Assembly (NCBI GenBank): GCA_003662995.1
Contig: QMZC01000004.1
Coordinates: 1 to 52,168, forward strand
DNA from: Archaeoglobales archaeon
GTDB taxonomy: Archaea > Halobacteriota > Archaeoglobi > Archaeoglobales > Archaeoglobaceae
Length of the DNA stretch: 52,168 nt
Direction of reading: 5' to 3'
Notes under the pieces: model-generated
Seen by the model: the letters and a program-made list of their open reading frames with translations, nothing else
What the model was told of the DNA's origin: nothing
The model's database searches: none
In this document: piece by piece, positions 19,620-29,198 of the stretch
Layout: each line of letters begins with the position of its first letter
How positions within the stretch are numbered: position 1 is the first letter of the stretch
Translations under genes and position numbers: made by a program

Positions 19620-20147
19620 TTAAGTATTTTCAATCCATAAAGCTTTCAATATTATTTCAACAATTTTTTCGGCATCGAACCTTCCAGAATTCACCGCTAA
19701 ATCGTAAATACTCCAATCATCTATGTTTATACTGTAAAATTTCTCGTATCTTCTCTTCTCTAACTCTTCCCTCTTCTTCGTTTCACTCCTAACGACCGCA
19801 ATGTCCTTGTGTTCTCTTTTGGCAATCCTCTCATATCTTATCTCAGCATCGGCGAACAGCCAAACCTTCAAATCTGCATTTTTAACCATATAACCCGACA
19901 ATCTGCCTTCAACAACTGCATTTTCTTCTTTCTCAGCCATTTCCTTTTGAGTTTTATCGATTAACAGATCAACATCGGGATTGTTCTCAGCGTATTTTCC
20001 AAATTCTATCAGCGTCATGCCTTTTTTTGCAGCCAACTCTCTAAAAATCTCGCCTGCAGAAATCAGCTTTAAATTCAACTTTTTAGCTAAAATCTTTGCA
20101 ACTGTAGTTGTACCACTTCCAGGCAATCCAGAAATGGTTATTTTCAT
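19620..20147 (-). CDS. cmk: Cytidylate kinase, archaeal type
   Basis: A 175-residue enzyme that phosphorylates CMP/dCMP with ATP. The P-loop GLPGSGTTTVAKIL is at residues 6-19, with threonines after Gly-Ser-Gly instead of Lys, the archaeal cmk pattern. SAGEIFRELA near 33 and VEGRLSG near 86 are the nucleotide-binding segments, and AKREHKD near 115 is the lid. The ATG at 20147 is chosen over an upstream frame extension to 20237 that would overlap the DUF106 gene by 79 bases. Co-occurrence with secY and DUF106 is a common archaeal arrangement. Confidence 0.93.
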   Translation of the reverse strand: MKITISGLPGSGTTTVAKILAKKLNLKLISAGEIFRELAAKKGMTLIEFGKYAENNPDVDLLIDKTQKEMAEKEENAVVEGRLSGYMVKNADLKVWLFADAEIRYERIAKREHKDIAVVRSETKKREELEKRRYEKFYSINIDDWSIYDLAVNSGRFDAEKIVEIILKALWIENT

Positions 20148-20158
20148 AACTACCCCCA

Positions 20159-20743
20159 CTATATGCCAATTCTGAAGACCTTCTTTATTATCTGTGTGAT
20201 TGTTATTGAGCAAAGAATGTACCAGAACAGCCACCAAGGAACAACCAAAATTGGGTCTCCAACGTGTATTTTACCTGTAAAGGGAACTACAACTTCCGTC
20301 AGATTGTCCTTAACCTTCAACCACAACCACATGAAGATTGGAATAGTTACAACGCCTATGTAAAACATGGGCTTGAACTGCATGCTCATCATTTCGCTCT
20401 GCATCTTTTGCATTTCATCCCTCTTCTCTTCCAACTGCTTCAGCTTGTACTGATTCTGTTGCTTCACTGCTTCCATATACTCTTTTTGAAACTCCATAAC
20501 CTTCTTCTGAATCTGCTTTAGCCTTTGAAAATTAACCGTGTACCTCTGTATGACGGATGAATACAAGGCTGTAAAGGTTGCAAGAATTAAAACGACGATG
20601 TGGAATGGTAAAGCCTGGCTTAGTGGATCTAAAACTGGTGATATGGCATTGGCAAGCTCGTTTCTGAACTCATGGCTGAACATTATGCCAACCATAAAAA
20701 CGATGCCCAACGCTAGAAAAAATCTGGAGATGAGATTCTTCAT
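20159..20743 (-). CDS. DUF106 membrane protein (EMC3/YidC-like insertase)
   Basis: A 194-residue archaeal relative of YidC, Oxa1 and EMC3, which help insert membrane proteins. It has an N-terminal helix (FLALGIVFMVGIMFS), a second near residues 48-65, a charged coiled-coil hairpin at about 70-115 (QKKVMEFQKEYMEAVKQQNQ), then membrane segments at about 125-140 and 165-185. A coiled coil between TM segments is the family hallmark. It ends three bases before the secY stop region, directly downstream of secY, which fits a shared role in membrane protein biogenesis. Confidence 0.9.
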   Translation of the reverse strand: MKNLISRFFLALGIVFMVGIMFSHEFRNELANAISPVLDPLSQALPFHIVVLILATFTALYSSVIQRYTVNFQRLKQIQKKVMEFQKEYMEAVKQQNQYKLKQLEEKRDEMQKMQSEMMSMQFKPMFYIGVVTIPIFMWLWLKVKDNLTEVVVPFTGKIHVGDPILVVPWWLFWYILCSITITQIIKKVFRIGI

Positions 20744-20745
20744 GC

Positions 20746-22224
20746 TTACACCTCTTCACCCAAAAACTTCCTGAGCATCGGATGCATTTCTGTAAGCTGT
20801 TCCTTGGCTAAATCCTCATACAACCTGTATGCAATGCTGACAGCCAACAACAACCCAGTACCACTAACATTACCTATTGTACCAAGAACGTTTGCAATTA
20901 ATGTTAAAACACCGATTGCCGCACCACCCAAAACCGTCAGTTTTGGAATGTACCTCTGCAAAACTCTCTCCAAAACCTGCGGGCTTTTTCTAAAACCTGG
21001 GACTTGCATTCCCGACTTTGCTATTTGAGAAGCTACAGTTCTGGCATCCATTCCACTTGTCTGAGCCCAGAATATTGAGAACAGTACGCCTCCAACGATT
21101 AGTATAGTAGCATCAACAAGTAAATGCCCATAAATCATCCAGTCTGGTAATTCAGCCAAATACGGATTTTGTTTGACCAAAACAGGAACCCAGTCGTACG
21201 GACTTCTTATTGGTGATAAAAAGTACATTAAACCACTAATGGGTTTTGTTCCTGCGTACTCGCCAAAAATGGTTATACCTTTGTTGTATAAGAGCATCCC
21301 CATAACAACAATGTTTGCTTGCAAAGCCCTGACGAATATCATTGGCAGAACACTCGTATAAATCAGCTTAATTGGAAATCTTCCTCTAGCCCCTCTTGCT
21401 AATGAATGAGCTAAAGGTATCTCAACCCTCGTACCTTCAGCAAACACAACAAGGAGTATGATTATGGCGGTTGTGATTAACGCTAGCACACCTCCTTGAA
21501 TCAACAAGAATGATAAACCATCCAACGTCAACAATTGTTGGGCGGTGTAATGCTGAGCTATCCATATCCACTTTGGAATGACTCCTGGGGGGAGTTTTTG
21601 ATTTGCCGGAGTTATCCAGTTGAACAATCCAGTAATCATTGACTGAGAAATTCCTGCCAAGATGAAAAGGCTGACACCACTTCCAATTCCCCATTTTGAT
21701 ACCACTTCGTCCATGTAAACGATTAATACACCACCAATAAACAACTGAATGAAAATTAAGAATGAAATGAAGGATGGAGAAACACCTAAGGCAGCCGCAA
21801 CGTCTGTGTTGGGTAATAAAAGCCCTCCAAGAATTTGGGGCAAAGCCTCAACTGCAATCATTACAAATACCAAAAATCGCTGGAAATCCTGATATGCTGC
21901 CTGATCATCGGGGTTTGTTAAATCAAGCCTGATTATTCCAGCTCCAACTAAGAGTTGCAAAACAATCGAGGCTGTAACAATTGGTCCAATACCTAAAGCT
22001 ATTATTGATCCTGTTTTTCCAGCGAAGAAAGCTCTGTACGATTCAAATATGTCAATTGAGTGTGGTGATAAGCCAAAAACTGGAACGTTTGACAAGACAA
22101 AGTAGAGTAGAAGAATGCCAATCGTCCATGCAAATTTCTCTCTAAACGATACGTGCCTTTTTGGTCTTTCAACACTTGGTATTCTTTCAAAGTAGGGCTG
22201 TAAAGCCCTTAAAACTTGATCCAT
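20746..22224 (-). CDS. secY: Preprotein translocase subunit SecY
   Basis: The 492-residue pore subunit of the Sec61/SecY channel, with about ten membrane helices. The N-terminal amphipathic helix is followed by TM1 (FAWTIGILLLYFVLSNVPV). The plug-region sequence GIGPIVTASIVLQLLVGAGI is near residues 78-97. The cytoplasmic loop ARGARGRFPIKLIYTSVLP near 275 is the conserved ribosome-contacting loop. It sits 24 bases after rpl15, the usual archaeal spc-cluster position. Confidence 0.96.
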   Translation of the reverse strand: MDQVLRALQPYFERIPSVERPKRHVSFREKFAWTIGILLLYFVLSNVPVFGLSPHSIDIFESYRAFFAGKTGSIIALGIGPIVTASIVLQLLVGAGIIRLDLTNPDDQAAYQDFQRFLVFVMIAVEALPQILGGLLLPNTDVAAALGVSPSFISFLIFIQLFIGGVLIVYMDEVVSKWGIGSGVSLFILAGISQSMITGLFNWITPANQKLPPGVIPKWIWIAQHYTAQQLLTLDGLSFLLIQGGVLALITTAIIILLVVFAEGTRVEIPLAHSLARGARGRFPIKLIYTSVLPMIFVRALQANIVVMGMLLYNKGITIFGEYAGTKPISGLMYFLSPIRSPYDWVPVLVKQNPYLAELPDWMIYGHLLVDATILIVGGVLFSIFWAQTSGMDARTVASQIAKSGMQVPGFRKSPQVLERVLQRYIPKLTVLGGAAIGVLTLIANVLGTIGNVSGTGLLLAVSIAYRLYEDLAKEQLTEMHPMLRKFLGEEV

Positions 22225-22248
22225 CCTTTCACCTATTTAAACCAAACA

Positions 22249-22782
22249 TCATTCAAACTCGGTTATAACACTACCTCCAGCATTTTCAATTTTCTCAATT
22301 GCCCTGTTTGTAGCCTCATATATCTTTACATCAACTGCCTTTGTTATATTGCCCCTCCCCAAGAGCTTTGAGTAGCCAAACTGAGTTAAATCCACCATAT
22401 ACTTCTCATCCTTCTTTTCAGCCAATCCTAATTTAACTAATTTGTCAATTATCTCATCCAAATCTCCAACGTTCAGCTCAACCCTCGAATACAGGAATTT
22501 ATACGTGTAATCGTCAAGTTTACCTTCTTTTTTCAATTCTCTAAGCGTTTCCCTAACTTCCCTTGCAATTCTGTAGTCTTTTCTAACAACCTTTGGTCTT
22601 GTGAAACCGTACTTTCCAATTTGGTATAATCCTGCCTTAACAAGTTTGATTGTTCGAAGATAATGATGTTTTGTAACACCAGCATTCCCTGCTCCACCTC
22701 TGCTACCCTTGCCTCTCCTCTTTTTATGGCTACCACCACCACAAGTTCTTGATCCCCTGAACTTCTTAACCTTCTTTTTCAT
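22249..22782 (-). CDS. rpl15: Ribosomal protein L15
   Basis: A 177-residue large-subunit protein, uL15. The N-terminal extension RGSRTCGGGSHKKRRGKGSR is the Gly/Arg-rich tail that penetrates the 23S core. The C-terminal VKIYEATNRAIEKIENAGGS is the family signature. AGAGGTGG precedes the ATG. The length exceeds bacterial L15 by about 30 residues in a lysine-rich middle segment, as in other archaea. Confidence 0.95.
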   Translation of the reverse strand: MKKKVKKFRGSRTCGGGSHKKRRGKGSRGGAGNAGVTKHHYLRTIKLVKAGLYQIGKYGFTRPKVVRKDYRIAREVRETLRELKKEGKLDDYTYKFLYSRVELNVGDLDEIIDKLVKLGLAEKKDEKYMVDLTQFGYSKLLGRGNITKAVDVKIYEATNRAIEKIENAGGSVITEFE

Positions 22783-22802
22783 AATTCCACCTCTTTTATC
22801 AG

Positions 22803-23261
22803 CTATCGCATCTTGTAAAGGAGCTTGTTGATGTTTTTGCCTTGATAACCCAAATCTCCCCTATTGTACTGCCACTTTATGCTCTTCAAGCCACCTCTTG
22901 GTGGATGAAGTCTGAATACGGGTTTTATTCCTAAATCTTTTAAATTCGCTTTACCCTCAACAACCGCCTTAGCAAACTCCTCAATTGATTCGTATCCGGT
23001 TTTTTCTTTAACGTATTCATCTGTTAACCTTTTATTGCCTACCAATCTACCTCTTCTTTTTAGAATTAATGCAAGGGTTTCAGCATCAACTTCCCCATAA
23101 GCCACATAATCCTTAACAACCTGCAACATACCCTTATATGAGTTGTTTGCAGGAATAATCACACAATGATTTTTCTTATGTAATCTCAACATTGCTAAGG
23201 TATCTTTTATCTTTCTATTAACATCGACCTGCCCTCTTAACCTAATTACAGCGTAAAGCAT
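22803..23261 (-). CDS. rpl30: Ribosomal protein L30
   Basis: A 152-residue archaeal/eukaryotic-type uL30, larger than bacterial L30 (about 60 residues). The core [20 protein letters not shown] is followed by the eukaryote-like insertion and a C-terminal [21 protein letters not shown] 23261 is preferred because GAGGTGAT, which overlaps the rps5 stop, lies four bases upstream. A GTG at 23270 is the alternative. Confidence 0.94.
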   Translation of the reverse strand: MLYAVIRLRGQVDVNRKIKDTLAMLRLHKKNHCVIIPANNSYKGMLQVVKDYVAYGEVDAETLALILKRRGRLVGNKRLTDEYVKEKTGYESIEEFAKAVVEGKANLKDLGIKPVFRLHPPRGGLKSIKWQYNRGDLGYQGKNINKLLYKMR

Positions 23262-23266
23262 TGTTA

Positions 23267-23863
23267 TCACCTCTTGATGTACATGGTTCTCTTTAAAGCC
23301 TCATAGGTCGCCTTTGCAAAGTTTATTGTTGTCTTCGTCTGCCCCTTCGTGACACTCCAGACATCTTTTACACCAGCTAACTCCAAAACTCTCTTTGCTA
23401 TGTCTCCAGCTACCAATCCCAATCCTTTAGGACCTGGAATTAGCGTTACCCTAACACTTCCCGCAGAACCACTAACTTTGAACGGAATTGAATGATCGCC
23501 ACCACAACCACATTCCCATGAGCCACAACCCCTCTGAACCTTAAAGATGTTGAGCTTTGCGTTTGTTATTGCCTTCTGGATGGCTGGGGCTACTTGTGAG
23601 GCTTTACCCATCCCCACCCCTACATATCCATCTCTGTTGCCGACAGCAGCGGTAACTCTAAACTTTGTCCTTCTACCACTGTCAGTCATCCTTTGCACCA
23701 TGGTTATTTCCAACACATCATCTTCCAGATTAGGTAACAAAACATCGATGATTTCAGGCTCTTTTAATGGCAAACCGCTTGCGATAGCCTCATCTATGCT
23801 TTTTATCTTACCCTCAGCTACCAACTTGCCCAACCTTGTTCTTGGAATCCATTCCTCAATCAT
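23267..23863 (-). CDS. rps5: Ribosomal protein S5
   Basis: A 198-residue uS5. The double-stranded RNA-binding N-domain has [22 protein letters not shown] near residues 63-84, and the C-terminal domain has [19 protein letters not shown]. Its ATG overlaps the rpl18 stop by four bases (ATGA), indicating translational coupling. Confidence 0.95.
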   Translation of the reverse strand: MIEEWIPRTRLGKLVAEGKIKSIDEAIASGLPLKEPEIIDVLLPNLEDDVLEITMVQRMTDSGRRTKFRVTAAVGNRDGYVGVGMGKASQVAPAIQKAITNAKLNIFKVQRGCGSWECGCGGDHSIPFKVSGSAGSVRVTLIPGPKGLGLVAGDIAKRVLELAGVKDVWSVTKGQTKTTINFAKATYEALKRTMYIKR

Positions 23864-24423
23864 CCTATCACCATAATCTTCTCCTTAACCTCTTCAAAGT
23901 GTTTTGGTAAATCCATCGGGTTCAAACCCCTTTTCTCGTATTCAGAAAATCTTTCGGGTTGCATTTCATAATAATTTGCGATGTGCTCACCCTTAATTCT
24001 AGACTCATCAGGAAATACTTCTTCGTTGTGTGGGATGCTTAAACCACCATCAACAGCCCCCTTCAACAAAGCAAAAACTCTTGAGCCTTTAGTTGGAGAA
24101 TGTAAGCCAATATCCAAAACTGCTTCACTTACACCTTTGGCTAATGCTTCTTTTGCTATTAAAACACCCAACAAATAGGCTGCAGGCGTATTGTTTAAGT
24201 CGCCAAGCCATCCGTAGTTTCTGAGCTTTTGAGAATCTGCTGCAACTAAAACTTTGTCTCCATCTGGATGATATTCAATTATTTGAGCGATAATCCTTTT
24301 GTTTGTGATCCTAACAACTAATCTTGGTTTCTTAGATAACAACAACCTTAACCTCTTCTTGTAGTTTGTTTTTCCTTCCCTCCTCCTTCTTAAGGGCACT
24401 CTATACCTTGCTGATTTTGCCAT
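23860..24423 (-). CDS. rpl18: Ribosomal protein L18
   Basis: A 187-residue uL18, a 5S rRNA-binding protein of the eukaryotic L5 type. [19 protein letters not shown] at the N-terminus and [19 protein letters not shown] near residues 83-101 are diagnostic. [20 protein letters not shown] follows. The ATG lies four bases downstream of the rpl19e stop. Confidence 0.95.
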   Translation of the reverse strand: MAKSARYRVPLRRRREGKTNYKKRLRLLLSKKPRLVVRITNKRIIAQIIEYHPDGDKVLVAADSQKLRNYGWLGDLNNTPAAYLLGVLIAKEALAKGVSEAVLDIGLHSPTKGSRVFALLKGAVDGGLSIPHNEEVFPDESRIKGEHIANYYEMQPERFSEYEKRGLNPMDLPKHFEEVKEKIMVIG

Positions 24424-24427
24424 TAAA

Positions 24428-24868
24428 TCACCTCTTCAAGCTTTCGAGATAAGCGTTAAAGTGAGCAACGCTCCTGAATTCACCACCCTTTGCCTTTCTG
24501 TAAAGCATTCTGTACGTCCTTCTGTCAATAGCGCCAGTATCTCTCAAATATTTTAACCTCTTCCTCAAAGCTCTAATCCTTATCATCCACTGCTCTTTCT
24601 TCGACATCCTCGCCGTCTTCTTCCCTTTTCTCCTTCCGTGCCCTCTCCTTCTCCCCTTTCTCCTCTGCAACCTTCTCTTATTAATCCTTGCTCTGCTTAT
24701 TCCCCTCACAGGCTTTCTTTTGATTGCACCACTCTCTATTAGCTCTCTAACATCTTCCTTTGTTGCTGCTGCCGCAACATCCTCTAATGCCGTGGGATCA
24801 ATCCATATCCTATTCTCTCCGCACTTCAATATCTTGGCAGCCATCTTTCTTTGCAGCTTTAGATTCAT
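24428..24868 (-). CDS. rpl19e: Ribosomal protein L19e
   Basis: A 146-residue eL19, absent from bacteria. The start [20 protein letters not shown], the [14 protein letters not shown] segment and the highly basic [19 protein letters not shown] linker (about residues 68-86) are typical. The middle third is extremely Arg/Lys-rich and contacts rRNA. Confidence 0.95.
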   Translation of the reverse strand: MNLKLQRKMAAKILKCGENRIWIDPTALEDVAAAATKEDVRELIESGAIKRKPVRGISRARINKRRLQRRKGRRRGHGRRKGKKTARMSKKEQWMIRIRALRKRLKYLRDTGAIDRRTYRMLYRKAKGGEFRSVAHFNAYLESLKR

Positions 24869-24872
24869 AACA

Positions 24873-25259
24873 TCACCTTGTGGGGTTTAATATCTTCAAT
24901 CCCAATTCCTTAGCCTTATCTTCAATCGCAAGCCTCTTCTTCATCCCTACCCTAGATGCAATCCTTATAGCCTGTCTTTCGGGGTTTATCTTGTCCAACT
25001 CCATTGGATTGTGAACTAAGACCTCCTCATAACCACTTGGGTGCAAACCTCTAACAGCCTTAGGCGAACCAAATCCAGCGTTAACGACAATTCTACCACT
25101 CTTTTTACCACCATACCTTATTCTCAACTTGTTGTCTAATCCCCTAGGTCTCCTCCAGCTTTTGTTCCTCAATCTTAATTTTTTATGAGCGCAATACCTC
25201 TTAAATTCGGGCTTTCTTGCCTTTAATCTTCGCCTTACTTTTAACAACCTCTTATCCAT
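24873..25259 (-). CDS. rpl32e: Ribosomal protein L32e
   Basis: A 128-residue eL32. [20 protein letters not shown] near residues 21-40 and [19 protein letters not shown] near 58-76 are the family signature. It lacks the long N-terminal extension seen in some euryarchaeal L32e proteins. It ends four bases before rpl19e. Confidence 0.95.
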   Translation of the reverse strand: MDKRLLKVRRRLKARKPEFKRYCAHKKLRLRNKSWRRPRGLDNKLRIRYGGKKSGRIVVNAGFGSPKAVRGLHPSGYEEVLVHNPMELDKINPERQAIRIASRVGMKKRLAIEDKAKELGLKILNPTR

Positions 25260-25272
25260 GCTATCACCTGTT

Positions 25273-25812
25273 TTATCTCGGTTTTTCTACAATGTATATT
25301 CCATCTTGGAACACCCTAACATCCAAGTTTTTGATTCTTGTGGCTTGCTCAAGGTTTGCTGCTGTTTGTCCACACTCCTCCTTATCCACACCCTTAACGA
25401 TTATCTCATTACCCTTAATTTCAACCTCAGCCCTTCCAACGATTTTAGCCCTTCTTGGATGTTTCTCGCCTAAGAAATTCTCAATAACAACTTCTCTCCC
25501 CTCAACTCTAACCTTTACGGGGAAGTGAGCGTAAACAACCTTCAACTTATACTCAAACCCATCAACAACACCTTTAATCAAATTGTTAATGTGAGATGCA
25601 AAAGTCCCAACCATCGCCTTTAATCTTGACTTTTCCTCTTTAGTGTAAACCCTAATTTTAGAATCTTCTTTCTCGATATAAATTCCCCTAAACTTCAAAA
25701 ATCTTGAATTTTCTCCTTTAGGACCTTTAGCTGTTATTGTATAACCTTCCATCGTACCTCCTTTGACATCAACATTCACATTTTCTGGAATTTCAACAAC
25801 CCTCTCCTCCAT
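25273..25812 (-). CDS. rpl6: Ribosomal protein L6
   Basis: A 179-residue uL6 with two similar alpha/beta domains. [21 protein letters not shown] lies in the first and GKTAANLEQ-like [15 protein letters not shown] in the second. The start ATG at 25812 is preceded by GGTGAG at the ideal distance; a GTG at 25821 is the alternative. Confidence 0.95.
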   Translation of the reverse strand: MEERVVEIPENVNVDVKGGTMEGYTITAKGPKGENSRFLKFRGIYIEKEDSKIRVYTKEEKSRLKAMVGTFASHINNLIKGVVDGFEYKLKVVYAHFPVKVRVEGREVVIENFLGEKHPRRAKIVGRAEVEIKGNEIIVKGVDKEECGQTAANLEQATRIKNLDVRVFQDGIYIVEKPR

Positions 25813-25822
25813 TTTTCTCACC

Positions 25823-26206
25823 TTAGTACACGTATGCTAAAAGCACTCCTCCCAAACCTCTCTCCATTGCTTCCCTCTGCGACATCACACCTTTAACTGT
25901 CGATATAACAAGAACGCCAAAGTCTCTTGCGGGCAAAAACCTCTTTTCAAACTCTTCTATTTCAGATTTTTTAACCGAGAATCTTGGTCTTACCGCTTTA
26001 CAATCGTTTATTCTGCCCAACAGCTCAACAATGAACTTACCCCCTCTGTGATCATCAACAAACTCAAAACTTCCAATGTAACCGTAATCCTTCATAACCT
26101 TTAAAACGTTTCCAATGAGTTTTGAAGCTGGCTTAATCTCACATCTGCTCTTTCCAATTAACTCTGCATTCTTTATTGTGGACATTGCGTTTGATAGCGT
26201 ATCCAT
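25823..26206 (-). CDS. rps8: Ribosomal protein S8
   Basis: A 127-residue uS8, a central-domain 16S rRNA binder. [19 protein letters not shown] opens the protein, and [20 protein letters not shown] near the C-terminus is the conserved signature. Several in-frame start codons exist (ATG at 26206 and 26212, GTG at 26215, TTG at 26218). ATG 26206 is best placed after GGTGAT. Confidence 0.94.
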   Translation of the reverse strand: MDTLSNAMSTIKNAELIGKSRCEIKPASKLIGNVLKVMKDYGYIGSFEFVDDHRGGKFIVELLGRINDCKAVRPRFSVKKSEIEEFEKRFLPARDFGVLVISTVKGVMSQREAMERGLGGVLLAYVY

Positions 26207-26218
26207 ATACATCACCAA

Positions 26219-26359
26219 TTACCAATACTTCTTAAATCCCAGTTCTTGGACTACTTCCCTAAAGCACTGCCTACACAAATACAAGCCATATCTCCTAACC
26301 AACCCATCTTTTCTTCCACACCTTCTACACTCATTAGCTCCCCTGCCAAACTTCTTCAT
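26219..26359 (-). CDS. rps14: Ribosomal protein S14 (zinc-binding type)
   Basis: A 46-codon gene, short enough to be missed. The protein starts [17 protein letters not shown] and ends [21 protein letters not shown]. The four cysteines (CRRC and CRQC) form the zinc site of archaeal uS14. Its ATG overlaps the rpl5 stop (ATGA) and its stop overlaps the upstream start region of rps8. It is a few residues shorter at the N-terminus than many archaeal S14 proteins (about 50-56). Confidence 0.95.
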   Translation of the reverse strand: MKKFGRGANECRRCGRKDGLVRRYGLYLCRQCFREVVQELGFKKYW

Positions 26360-26877
26360 TCTATCTCCACCCCCATGTTCTTCAAAAACTCAATTGTCTC
26401 TTCCTTCGTTATTCTATGTGGTTTGCCAACCTTGCTTTTACATCTCCTTCTCCTTGAAACTCTGTAACCCCTCCTTCTCAAAGAAACGCAGACATCCATC
26501 CCGTAAATTCCTATGTCTGGATCGTACTCAACACGTGGCAGATCGATGTGCTCAGCAATGCCGAAGGAGAATTCACCATTCCCAATCTGCCTTGCCTTTA
26601 ACTTGTTTTCTTTGACTGTTAAAGCATCCTTCAAAAATCTTAGAGCTTTTTCACCCCTCAAAGTAACTTTAACACCTATGGCTTCCCCTCTCCTTATCCC
26701 GAAGTTCTTTATCGTCTTCGTTGAGTACGTTATCGTTGGTTTCTGCTCTACAAGCTGTTCAAGCAAGCTTAGTGCCTTTTTGTGCCTCTCTCCACTCTCT
26801 CCAATTCCCATATTTATTACGACCTTGTCAATTAAGATTTCTTTCATGGGATTTGTTTGAATCGTCATAGCCTCCAT
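26356..26877 (-). CDS. rpl5: Ribosomal protein L5
   Basis: A 173-residue uL5, which binds 5S rRNA and contacts the P-site t[23 protein letters not shown] near residues 9-28 and the [20 protein letters not shown] segment near 63-82 are diagnostic. It is slightly shorter at the N-terminus than some archaeal L5 proteins. The stop overlaps the rps14 ATG. Confidence 0.95.
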   Translation of the reverse strand: MEAMTIQTNPMKEILIDKVVINMGIGESGERHKKALSLLEQLVEQKPTITYSTKTIKNFGIRRGEAIGVKVTLRGEKALRFLKDALTVKENKLKARQIGNGEFSFGIAEHIDLPRVEYDPDIGIYGMDVCVSLRRRGYRVSRRRRCKSKVGKPHRITKEETIEFLKNMGVEIE

Positions 26878-26880
26878 TTA

Positions 26881-27582
26881 TCACACCCCCATGTCAATTA
26901 CTGGTTTTTCTGCATCCTTTTTACCAACAACGAAGATGTAGTCCTCAATTGTTGTGTATTCGCCTTTCTCAGACTCAATTGTAACCAGATTGGGTGCAGA
27001 ACTCCTGACTATCTTGTACTCCTTAATTCTCCCCATTTCACCAGCATGCTTTCCTCCAATGACAGTAACCAATGCACCCTCCTCAAACTTTAGATGATCA
27101 ACAATCTTCTTTTCGGGAATCTCAACCAAAATGCTATCCTTCGTCTTGTACTCGTTACTTATTGCAAGGATGTTTGTACCGTCAAAAAGGTTAAGCTGGA
27201 CTTTTCCACCTCTAACCATCGTCTTATTCAAAATCTTGTAAAGTTTGAGATTAGAATCTTCAATCTCCCTTGGAAAATACCTACCTTTCTCATCAAACAG
27301 GATTCTATAGCTCTTATCCAAGTCGGGAATTGTTACAACATCAAACAACCCAACGGGGAACTTGTAATCCTTTCTTGGTATTCCATCTACCAAAATCTTG
27401 CCCTTGGCAATGATCTTCCTTGCCTCTCTTGCTGTATCAGCAAGTTGCAAATGGTCTCTCACCAAGACGAGTAACGGTATAGCTTCTTTGTTGTGCGGTC
27501 CTGGAGACGTCTTAACTATCCACTTCTTGACTTTTCTCGGAATTTTTATTGTCTTTGGGGCTGACAATCTCTTTTGATGCAT
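26881..27582 (-). CDS. rps4e: Ribosomal protein S4e
   Basis: A 233-residue eS4, specific to archaea and eukaryotes. The start HQKRLSAPKTIKIPRKVKKW is a strong match. An S4-like RNA-binding motif spans about 43-100 (LVLVRDHLQLADTAREARKI), and a C-terminal KOW segment has VTVIGGKHAGEMGRIKEYKI near 175-195. It lies four bases upstream of rpl5. Confidence 0.95.
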   Translation of the reverse strand: MHQKRLSAPKTIKIPRKVKKWIVKTSPGPHNKEAIPLLVLVRDHLQLADTAREARKIIAKGKILVDGIPRKDYKFPVGLFDVVTIPDLDKSYRILFDEKGRYFPREIEDSNLKLYKILNKTMVRGGKVQLNLFDGTNILAISNEYKTKDSILVEIPEKKIVDHLKFEEGALVTVIGGKHAGEMGRIKEYKIVRSSAPNLVTIESEKGEYTTIEDYIFVVGKKDAEKPVIDMGV

Positions 27583-27586
27583 TCAA

Positions 27587-27937
27587 TCACCTCTCAAGTA
27601 TTTTCTTCCTCACGTCATCCATTTCGAGGCTTGTAATCATCACGTTTGATGGGTGTATGGGGACGCTTACTTCAGTCCCATCAACTTTTGTTGTTGTTAC
27701 TCCGTCAACTTTAATCCTAACTTTCTTCATGTCCACTTCCAACACCTTACCTTCGTGTTCTGCAAACTCGCCTCGCATGATTTTAACTTTATCCCCCTTT
27801 CTAACTCTAACTGATCTTTTGCCGTACTTCTTTCTCAAGTCCTTTGAAAGGGTAGCATGCAACAACTTATGCCTCTCATGGAGCTTGGATGTTTTATACA
27901 ACCATCTCCTCTGCTTTCTCGGCTGTTTAGACTTCAT
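27587..27937 (-). CDS. rpl24: Ribosomal protein L24
   Basis: A 116-residue uL24 with one KOW motif (KGDKVKIMRGEFAEHEGKVL, residues about 47-66). The N-terminal KQPRKQRRWLYKTSKLHERH is the archaeal/eukaryotic (L26-like) extension. The gap to rpl14 upstream, about 26 bases, is the largest in the ribosomal array. Confidence 0.95.
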   Translation of the reverse strand: MKSKQPRKQRRWLYKTSKLHERHKLLHATLSKDLRKKYGKRSVRVRKGDKVKIMRGEFAEHEGKVLEVDMKKVRIKVDGVTTTKVDGTEVSVPIHPSNVMITSLEMDDVRKKILER

Positions 27938-27963
27938 AACACCACCTACCTACACATTACACA

Positions 27964-28362
27964 TTATACAATTATGGAAGCTATCGTACCTATTTTTGGA
28001 AACCTCTCAGCTACTTCTTTAGCAACAGCACCTCTAATTTCTGAGCCTTTTGGCTCTCCTCTCTCGTTCGTTATCACTGCAGCATTATCATCAAACTTCA
28101 CTCTCGTTCCATCGGGTCTTCTATATTCTTTTCTCTGCCTAACGACTACTGCGTAGTGTATCTGCTTTCTTATGTCTGGTGTTCCTTTCTTAACCGTAAC
28201 AATTACCATGTCACCAACACCAGCAGCAGGGTATCTCCTCCTAACACCCTTGTAACCCCTAACCGCTATTATCTCCACCTCCCTCGCTCCGGTGTTGTCT
28301 GTGCAGATTAACCTTGCACCAGTCGGCAAGCTTTTAGGTATCCTTGCTCTAATCGCTCTCAT
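27964..28362 (-). CDS. rpl14: Ribosomal protein L14
   Basis: A 132-residue uL14. [20 protein letters not shown] near residues 17-36 and [18 protein letters not shown] near 50-67 are the signatures. ATG 28362 follows GGAGG nine bases upstream. The 5' end overlaps rps17 by 14 bases. An upstream in-frame ATG at 28380 would add six residues and is less likely. Confidence 0.95.
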   Translation of the reverse strand: MRAIRARIPKSLPTGARLICTDNTGAREVEIIAVRGYKGVRRRYPAAGVGDMVIVTVKKGTPDIRKQIHYAVVVRQRKEYRRPDGTRVKFDDNAAVITNERGEPKGSEIRGAVAKEVAERFPKIGTIASIIV

Positions 28363-28678
28363 GCCCAACAACCTCCACAATCACGAAGCTTTTTGTCTTG
28401 CTAATTGGCCTGCATTCAGCAATTGTAACAATATCGCCGGGTTTTGCTTTGATGCATGAAGGATTGTGTGCATGAAGCTTTGACCTCTTCTTCATGTATC
28501 TCTCGTACTTCGGAACGTACTTTATTAGCTCCCTTTCTATGACTGCTGACTTCTTGTAACTCTTCACTACCTTGCCCCTAAACACCTGCCCCCTAACTGG
28601 CAAGATGCCGTGGAAGGGGCAGTTTTTATCGTTACACTCCCTTTCAGGCGGTTTTACATCTAAACCTATATCCCTCAT
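28349..28678 (-). CDS. rps17: Ribosomal protein S17
   Basis: A 109-residue uS17 of the archaeal/eukaryotic (S11-like) type. [20 protein letters not shown] opens it, with a Cys pair, and [20 protein letters not shown] near residues 82-101 is the conserved OB-fold end. ATG 28678 overlaps the rnp1 stop (ATGA) and matches the family N-terminus. A GTG at 28684 would add two residues. Confidence 0.94.
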   Translation of the reverse strand: MRDIGLDVKPPERECNDKNCPFHGILPVRGQVFRGKVVKSYKKSAVIERELIKYVPKYERYMKKRSKLHAHNPSCIKAKPGDIVTIAECRPISKTKSFVIVEVVGHESD

Positions 28679-29004
28679 ATCCACACCTTTCCTTTAGCCC
28701 TTTTAATCATCATTATACCCTTCTTTATCCTATCCTCAGGTCTGTAAGTGATTAAATCACCCTTAACCTTCAATACTCTATCACCAAACTTAACCTTAAA
28801 CGTCCTATACTTTTTAGCGACAACCTTAACACCTTTATCAGTCTTAATCTTGAGAGTTTTCATTGTCTCATCAACTACTTCACCTTTAATTCCAACTTCA
28901 CACTTGTTTGGACTATCCATTACCTCAACATTCAATCCAATCCATTCATGAGCCAATATTAAGGCTGGACTTTTGGTATTTTTAATCCTACTACTCCTGT
29001 TCAT
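28675..29004 (-). CDS. rnp1: RNase P protein component 1 (Rpp29)
   Basis: A 109-residue protein subunit of archaeal RNase P, which trims tRNA 5' ends. The Sm-like barrel spans about residues 22-95, with [20 protein letters not shown] near 14-33 and [18 protein letters not shown] near 58-75. Position between rpl29 and rps17 is the standard archaeal location and supports the call. Its ATG overlaps the rpl29 stop. Confidence 0.93.
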   Translation of the reverse strand: MNRSSRIKNTKSPALILAHEWIGLNVEVMDSPNKCEVGIKGEVVDETMKTLKIKTDKGVKVVAKKYRTFKVKFGDRVLKVKGDLITYRPEDRIKKGIMMIKRAKGKVWI

Positions 29005-29198
29005 ACCTTAAATCCCTCTTCGTTCAACGCCGTCTTAATTCTCGCTATATCTTTCCTTATTAGCTTAATCTGCCCTGGATTCTCCACTGCCCCACCACTC
29101 CTGACCAATGTTCTGAGCCTTATTAGTTCAAGTTCAAGCTCTCTAAGCTTCTTTAGCTTCTCCTCCTTTGACATCTCCCTTATCTCCTGCATCTTCAT
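29001..29198 (-). CDS. rpl29: Ribosomal protein L29
   Basis: A 65-residue uL29. MQEIREMSKEEKLKKLRELE and the following LRTLVRSGGAVENPGQIKL are clear. The long helical hairpin contacts L23 near the tunnel exit. Its first 56 bases overlap the 3' end of rps3 in a different frame. A start at ATG 29174 (MSKEEKLK) would reduce but not remove the overlap, and the family N-terminus favours 29198 or 29192. Confidence 0.93.
   Translation of the reverse strand: MKMQEIREMSKEEKLKKLRELELELIRLRTLVRSGGAVENPGQIKLIRKDIARIKTALNEEGFKV

Noticed and set aside
23910-23930. GGGTTCAAACCCC, resembling a tRNA T-arm
   Set aside because: It lies within the rpl18 coding sequence ([10 protein letters not shown] region) and no acceptor stem, anticodon arm or D-arm can be placed around it.
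24600-24680. Pyrimidine-rich repetitive run (TCTCC/CTTCT units)
   Set aside because: It is the reverse strand of the Arg/Lys-rich linker of L19e and is explained by coding.
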